Shown here: positions 59,601-64,000 of the stretch, piece after piece | Position numbering within the stretch: the first letter of the stretch is position 1 | Layout: each line of letters starts with the position of its first letter | Made by a program: the position numbers and the translations under genes | Notes under the pieces: model-generated | Told to the model about the DNA's origin: nothing | The model's database searches: none | Seen by the model: only the letters and a program-made list of their open reading frames with translations | From: Pterobdella sp. o SKG-2022 | Lineage: Eukaryota; Annelida; Clitellata; Hirudinida; Piscicolidae | Reading direction: 5' to 3' | DNA: 64,000 nt | Assembly: GCA_964035795.1 (NCBI GenBank) | Contig: OZ038321.1 | Coordinates: 2,351,921-2,415,920, forward strand

Positions 59601-60733
59601 TTCCTTTCTATTTATGCTTCTGATTATAACTTCATGCGCTTCAACACCTTATATTGAATAATTTAAATTAGTATTATTGCTATCAATAGCACTAAAAACT
59701 TCAAAAAATTTAATTGCTAGTTATAGACTTATCGGTTTCAAAGTTTTTTGGTTGTTGAATGCATTTGGTTATTATGAAACCATATTTATTAAAATAGCAT
59801 TGATTTCTCACGGCAGTTGATAATTAGAAATTAAAGATGAAATTTTTCATTCTTTTCTGCAACTCACAATCGTCCTTGCCTCTATTAATCACCCTGGTGC
59901 ACCCGACAAAGTCTCAATTGCAGCCACTAATACACATAATTTCTGTTCTTTTTTTCGTTTTTTATTCAAAATATTTTCTATACATTGTTTTTTTCTGTGT
60001 TTATAAAATATCATTTTCTTTAAAATTTCGAATTTCATTTCATCAGAGTAGAATGCAATTTTTCAGGCGAATAAAGAAGGAAATTTATAAATAGAAAGAA
60101 TTATTAAAATAATTTTTAAAAACGCCTAGCTTTATAAAATATGAATTCAAAAGAAATCGTTGCTGAAAGGGTGCTCTGATCCTGTTAGACGTGCGAACAA
60201 TGCAATGTTTTAAATTGCTCTAGATGATGCAATGTTTTAAATTGCTTTAGATGAGCACAAAATAACGGCTAAGATGGAAAAATTTTCAAGTTTTGCATGA
60301 TGGAGAAGGTGAAAATATTTCAAATAAAATTTTTTTTCCGAATTTTTTAAAATTGAAACCGTATTATTGGATATTTGGAATATTTTTGAAGCAAGCTACC
60401 TGCCAAGTCGAGGCTTTTTTGAGTTTGTCAACTTTTGTGATAAAACTATTTCTGGAAAACGTAACAGCCCCCAGTCAAAGATAAACAAATGCTTAGAAAT
60501 ATTTATATCGTTTTCAAATATTTAAGGCTTCAAATTCATAAAATCAAATAACCGTCTACTTAAACTGTCGTTTTATTTTTGATACATGTTAATCATAAGC
60601 TTTTCGACTGTTCCACAAAAATGAAACAAATTGAGAAATATATCAATCCCAAAGTGAACGTTTATTTTAAAACCACTGTTAATACATGCAACATACGACA
60701 CAATTGCATCTCATTAACACGCTGTTGTAACAG
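56627..60733 (+). other. CELF intron 4
   Basis: This 4107-base phase-1 intron starts with a T-run and has acceptor GTTGTAACAG. It is A/T-rich with no gene or LINE/SINE. A 27-bp direct duplication (TGCAATGTTTTAAATTGCTC onward) lies at 60201-60254. Confidence 0.9.
60201..60254. repeat. 27-bp tandem duplication
   Basis: Two adjacent copies of a 27-bp unit beginning TGCAATGTTTTAAATTGCT, differing at one base (C/T). Confidence 0.9.
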
Positions 60734-60813
60734 GGTGTGCGTTCGTGAAGTTTGCCACACATTCGGAAGCTCAGTCGGTCATCAATGCCCTGCACGGCAG
60801 CCAGACTATGCCA
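60734..60813 (+). CDS. CELF: CELF exon 5: RNP1 half of RRM2
   Basis: An 80-nt exon, equal to the vertebrate CELF exon length as I recall it. It completes the split Gly and reads [20 protein letters not shown], then HGSQTMP, residues 255-281. With the preceding Lys it supplies RNP1 (KGCAFVKF, 254-261). Acceptor TGTTGTAACAG; donor GTGAGT, strong. Exit phase is 0. Confidence 0.96.
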
Positions 60814-62081
60814 GTGAGTCTATCTTATTAATATTCATCATTACTAACTATATGAATATTCATTATCATTGATTACATGATTATTCATAATTATTATTTT
60901 TATTTTGAATTCTTTTATTTATACTATTATGATATGAAAGATATTGTTTTATGATATTTTTCATTCTAACCCCTACTATTTTAAACTGTTTTATATATTT
61001 CAATTACTATTTTTGGATTGTCCAATTTTTTATTTCCATCGTTAGATTTAATGAATAATTCACAATTATTTCTTTTGCAAATTAGCATTTTCAATTGTTG
61101 ACCGTGCATTTGTTCGACTTGAAAATGTGAGAGATCAATACAAAATATCGACATAATGAATTATTCCAACTTATGGAGTATAATTTAATTGAAAAATTGA
61201 ATATATTCTGTATAAGTATACCAAAATAATCGCATTACTAAATAATTTATATGATACAACATTTTTTTACAAAAATTTTATTATTTTTTAATATTGCTTA
61301 ATTTCTTCAAATTATTGGAAATACATTTTTGGAAACATGTCTATTGGAGAAATCAGCTAAAATTTTCGCTAAGTACAACCTTATCATGACTCGTTAGGTT
61401 AACGAAATAGGATGAAGTCTCATTTAGCAAAATTTTTAGCTAATTTATCCAATAAACATGTAATTTTGTAAAATTTTTTCATATTTTCGAAAAATTATGT
61501 AAAATATAATAGAATAATAAAGAAATATATTTATTGAAATAAAAAATATGTAATCAAATAAATAATGTATATAAGGAAATTATATATTATTTTTAATAAA
61601 ATGAATAATATACAATTTAATATAATATAATAAAAAACGTATATAAAAAATGAACAATATAAATATTTAAAAGAAATATGACAAATAATCTTTCGAAAAA
61701 AAATGAAATAATTTTCAAATAATGAAAAACATAATGGGCACTTGACGAGGATTAAAGATTTCAAAATATTAAAAATTTTATAAAAGATTCCTTATATCTC
61801 CACTGTCAGAGGTATTCGAATCGTTAAAAAAATTTGATAACTATAAAAAATCTTTGAAAACGCTTTCCTCCTCCACAAAAAGATACCATTGTGTATATTT
61901 TCTAGCCTCCCCTATCTCTTCCGCTCCTTTCATTATATATCCTCCATTATCATCATCATTCGATGTTGGTGAGGATGATGATGATGATGATGGTGTTGAC
62001 GATAATGATGATGATGATGGTGGCGATGGAGATGATGATGATAGTGGTGATGGTGAATATGATAATGGTACTGAACCACAG
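60814..62081 (+). other. CELF intron 5
   Basis: This 1268-base phase-0 intron has donor GTGAGT. The annotated acceptor is CTGAACCACAG. Its last 108 bases are a GAT-rich repeat with no pyrimidine tract; the only good pyrimidine tract lies before 61960 (see the entry at 61974). The rest is A/T-rich with no element recognised. Confidence 0.85.
61974..62081 (+). other. Candidate alternative 5' extension of exon 6, Asp-rich, in frame
   Basis: A GAT-repeat region in the same frame as exon 6. Exactly 36 codons separate a possible acceptor (GGTGAG, ending at 61973) from the annotated exon start, with no stop. The translation contains 19 Asp and 2 Glu in 36 residues (runs of D interrupted by G, N and V). 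A pyrimidine-rich tract (about 61905-61960) lies just before the GGTGAG acceptor, and none lies before the annotated one. If used, it would insert an acidic loop into RRM2 just before [12 protein letters not shown]. Whether it is exonic cannot be told from sequence alone. Confidence 0.4.
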
Positions 62082-62234
62082 GGAGCCTCATCGAGCTTGG
62101 TGGTAAAGTTTGCTGACACGGAGAGCGAAAGGCAGATGCGGAGGATGCAGCAATTGGTAGGACCCCTGAACCTCATCAACACCCCCATCATCTACCCACC
62201 CCCTTCCTCGCAACTCGCCCCTACTTTCCAAACG
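62082..62234 (+). CDS. CELF: CELF exon 6: end of RRM2 and start of the linker
   Basis: A 153-nt exon, phase 0 at both ends. It reads [20 protein letters not shown], then [20 protein letters not shown] and [11 protein letters not shown], residues 282-332. The LVVKFAD strand closes RRM2 and the [14 protein letters not shown] helix is a CELF3-6 hallmark. The Pro-rich tail opens the divergent linker and does not resemble the vertebrate Gly/Ala-rich sequence. The acceptor ACCACAG lacks a pyrimidine tract. The donor GTATTT is moderate. Confidence 0.94.
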
Positions 62235-63936
62235 GTATTTCAACTATTATATTCAACTGGTCGTTTGGTTGTGTGTTCTTTGTTCATTAGTTGATAATAT
62301 TTAAAATTTTTTCAGTACTTTTTTGTAGATGCATAAAACTAGACCAAATCAAAATAAAATGGCGAACAACAAGAAGGAGAAAAAAAAAGGAAAAGGCGGA
62401 TGGAATTTCTTTAAAACATTGAATACTTTTGTCGCTTGTCTGATTAATTAGCGTTAGTTTGAAAGTCAAATGAACACTATAGTAAAACGACATAACGACT
62501 CTCTAAGACAATACTTACAAATATATTCTCCAAATACCTCTACTAAATTTCGTTTTTTGTGCTCTAAGGAAATAGAAAATTAAATATTCAATTTTAAAAT
62601 TAAATTGTTGGTATTTTTATTCCAGAAGATTTCAAATATGTATATTATGAATGAAAGTAAGTGCGCCTTGATACATGTGATTATATAAATTATTTAAGAA
62701 ATAGTCCATGAATGATCGAGATGGTGAATTTAAATCAAAAGATTTTAAAGTAGTCTTAATTGTCCACTAGCCTCCATTATTCACATCTATTGAGTCGGCA
62801 AAAAGCGAAATTCAAGTTGGCAGTTTACTTAAGTTTCCTTTTCGGAATTTTTTAGTAAATTAAAAATTTATTAAACTTTCCATTTACCACATCCATTGCG
62901 ATGTTTATCGGCTGAAATTTTTATTCCCATTCTTCCTTCTCTCCGAGCTATCTATCATTCAACAATTTCCAGCAGCCATTTTGTCTCATCTTTCAGCGAG
63001 ATTAATATATAACACTCATATTAATCATAATTCTAACTTTAATCATTTAAGAAATTTTATCGATTCTCCGTCAAGATGCTTAAGGACCATCCAAAGATTT
63101 TGCATGCATTCTTCTGGTGTACCCAATTGATGAGTCATAATACAATTATTTGTTTTTACCTATCTTAAGAGAATACCCACAAGCAATCAATCAATTCTTC
63201 CATTTTTAATATTCTTTCATTGAAAGTAATTACAAGTTACTTCATCAATATTATTGTTTTTTATTGAATACCTTTTTGGTTCGTCTTTTGATTTACATTC
63301 ATATAAACTCACGCTCATTTTAACTACTTCACTGATATTTTTGACAATATTATTGTTATCGTTATATCTCATTAATTTATAGTTATCTTCTGTTATTGTT
63401 TTGGTTTCATTATTCTAACTATTGTTAAACTTGAATAATAATGCATTTCCATGAATAACGTAAGTAATAAATTTTTATCATCACTAAATATTAATAATAT
63501 TCAAGCTGTGATCTAGAAGCCCATTGAAGTAAGACTTTAAGTATGGTAGTTTCATTCAGGCATCTAACTCCACCATGAATGATCAAAAGACAAAATTAAT
63601 TCAAAATGATATGAGGCCATCGTCGAATTATACATAATAGCTGATAAAAAATGCACCCTCTTCTACGCATCAGTTGCTCTTCTCATTGCTTCAAAACATA
63701 CTTTTAATTATGTGGTCACAATTTTATCAACATATAAGTCTATGAATGAAGTGCTAGAATATTAAAAAAAGTAACCAAAGGTTGTATAAAAGTTTGTCAC
63801 GAAGCTTTTTTATTTCAAATCATCAAAAATCATGGTTATAAACTTCCAAGTTCTTTTGTGTTATACGTCACACCCTTTTTTTGTCTTCATCCAACACATC
63901 TACTATCATAACTAACACACCCCCATACACTCTCAG
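62235..63936 (+). other. CELF intron 6
   Basis: About 1.7 kb of phase-0 intron, A/T-rich with no element recognised. The last 50 bases are C/T/A-rich (ACACACCCCCATACACTCTCAG), giving a good acceptor. Confidence 0.85.
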
Positions 63937-64000
63937 CCGCAGTTGATTGCCCACCCTCAAACGCTGGTAGCAGGCAGCTACGTCAGTCCCTTGACCGCCC
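63937..64000 (+). CDS. CELF: CELF exon 7 (partial): linker
   Basis: Reads PQLIAHPQTLVAGSYVSPLT plus A to the window edge in phase 0 with exon 6. The pattern LI-x4-TLVAGSY-x-SPL aligns loosely with the LMQQQAALMAS-x-GGYLNP start of the matching vertebrate exon. Two acceptors 6 bases apart are possible, TCTCAG ending at 63936 and CCGCAG ending at 63942. The second would start the exon at Leu as in vertebrates. The exon runs off the window. Confidence 0.85.

Noticed and set aside
61854..62294. A stand-alone 146-codon gene at exon 6
   Set aside because: Its right half is CELF exon 6 with family residues and correct phases. The left half is intron or, at most, an alternative extension of the same exon.

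Overview
This is an AT-rich window from an invertebrate-type animal genome. It has long introns, abundant microsatellites, tRNA-derived SINEs and decayed non-LTR retrotransposons (LINEs). I cannot name the species. The gene content and intron structure are plainly metazoan, and nothing points to a prokaryote, virus or plasmid.

The one protein-coding gene I can support lies on the + strand and fills the window from about 3.5 kb to past the right edge. It encodes a CELF/Bruno-like RNA-binding protein, closest to the vertebrate CELF3-6 subgroup. Seven coding exons are visible: 3500-4001, 5279-5361, 51262-51310, 56498-56626, 60734-60813, 62082-62234 and 63937(or 63943)-64000. They join in one open frame and give a low-complexity Ser/Asn/Pro-rich N-terminus, RRM1, a short linker, RRM2 and the start of the divergent linker. 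RRM3 must lie beyond the window. The internal exons of 83, 49, 129 and 80 nt keep the reading phases expected for this family, and 83, 49 and 80 nt match the vertebrate sizes as I remember them. Most of these exons are too short to stand out as ORFs.

Intron 2 (5362-51261, 45.9 kb) holds most of the window. From left to right it contains an 18-bp minisatellite (7.7 kb), two oppositely oriented tRNA-Ile-like SINEs (9.8 and 11.4 kb), and a minus-strand LINE graveyard (14.8-22.3 kb). The graveyard has an APE-endonuclease LINE fragment, two copies of a restriction-like-endonuclease (RLE) LINE and the C-terminus of another LINE. Next come (TG)n tracts (22.8, 23.3 and 37.6 kb), a CR1/L2-like LINE 3' end (25.6 kb), a third SINE (27.9 kb), several A/T-rich microsatellites, and a 3.09-kb almost perfect (ACT)n array (44.6-47.7 kb). 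A fourth SINE (48.8 kb) and a 490-bp (TATC)n array (50.6-51.05 kb) lie just before the 49-nt exon. A second CR1/L2-like LINE 3' end begins within about 10-20 bases after that exon. Introns 1 and 3-6 are ordinary AT-rich sequence with few landmarks.

The observations I would follow first are these. An in-frame Asp-rich stretch lies directly upstream of the exon that finishes RRM2, and could be retained through an alternative 3' splice site. The 3-kb ACT array is nearly uninterrupted. The 49-nt exon is squeezed between a tetranucleotide array and a LINE. Long sense-strand UG tracts sit inside the pre-mRNA of a protein whose family binds UG-rich RNA.
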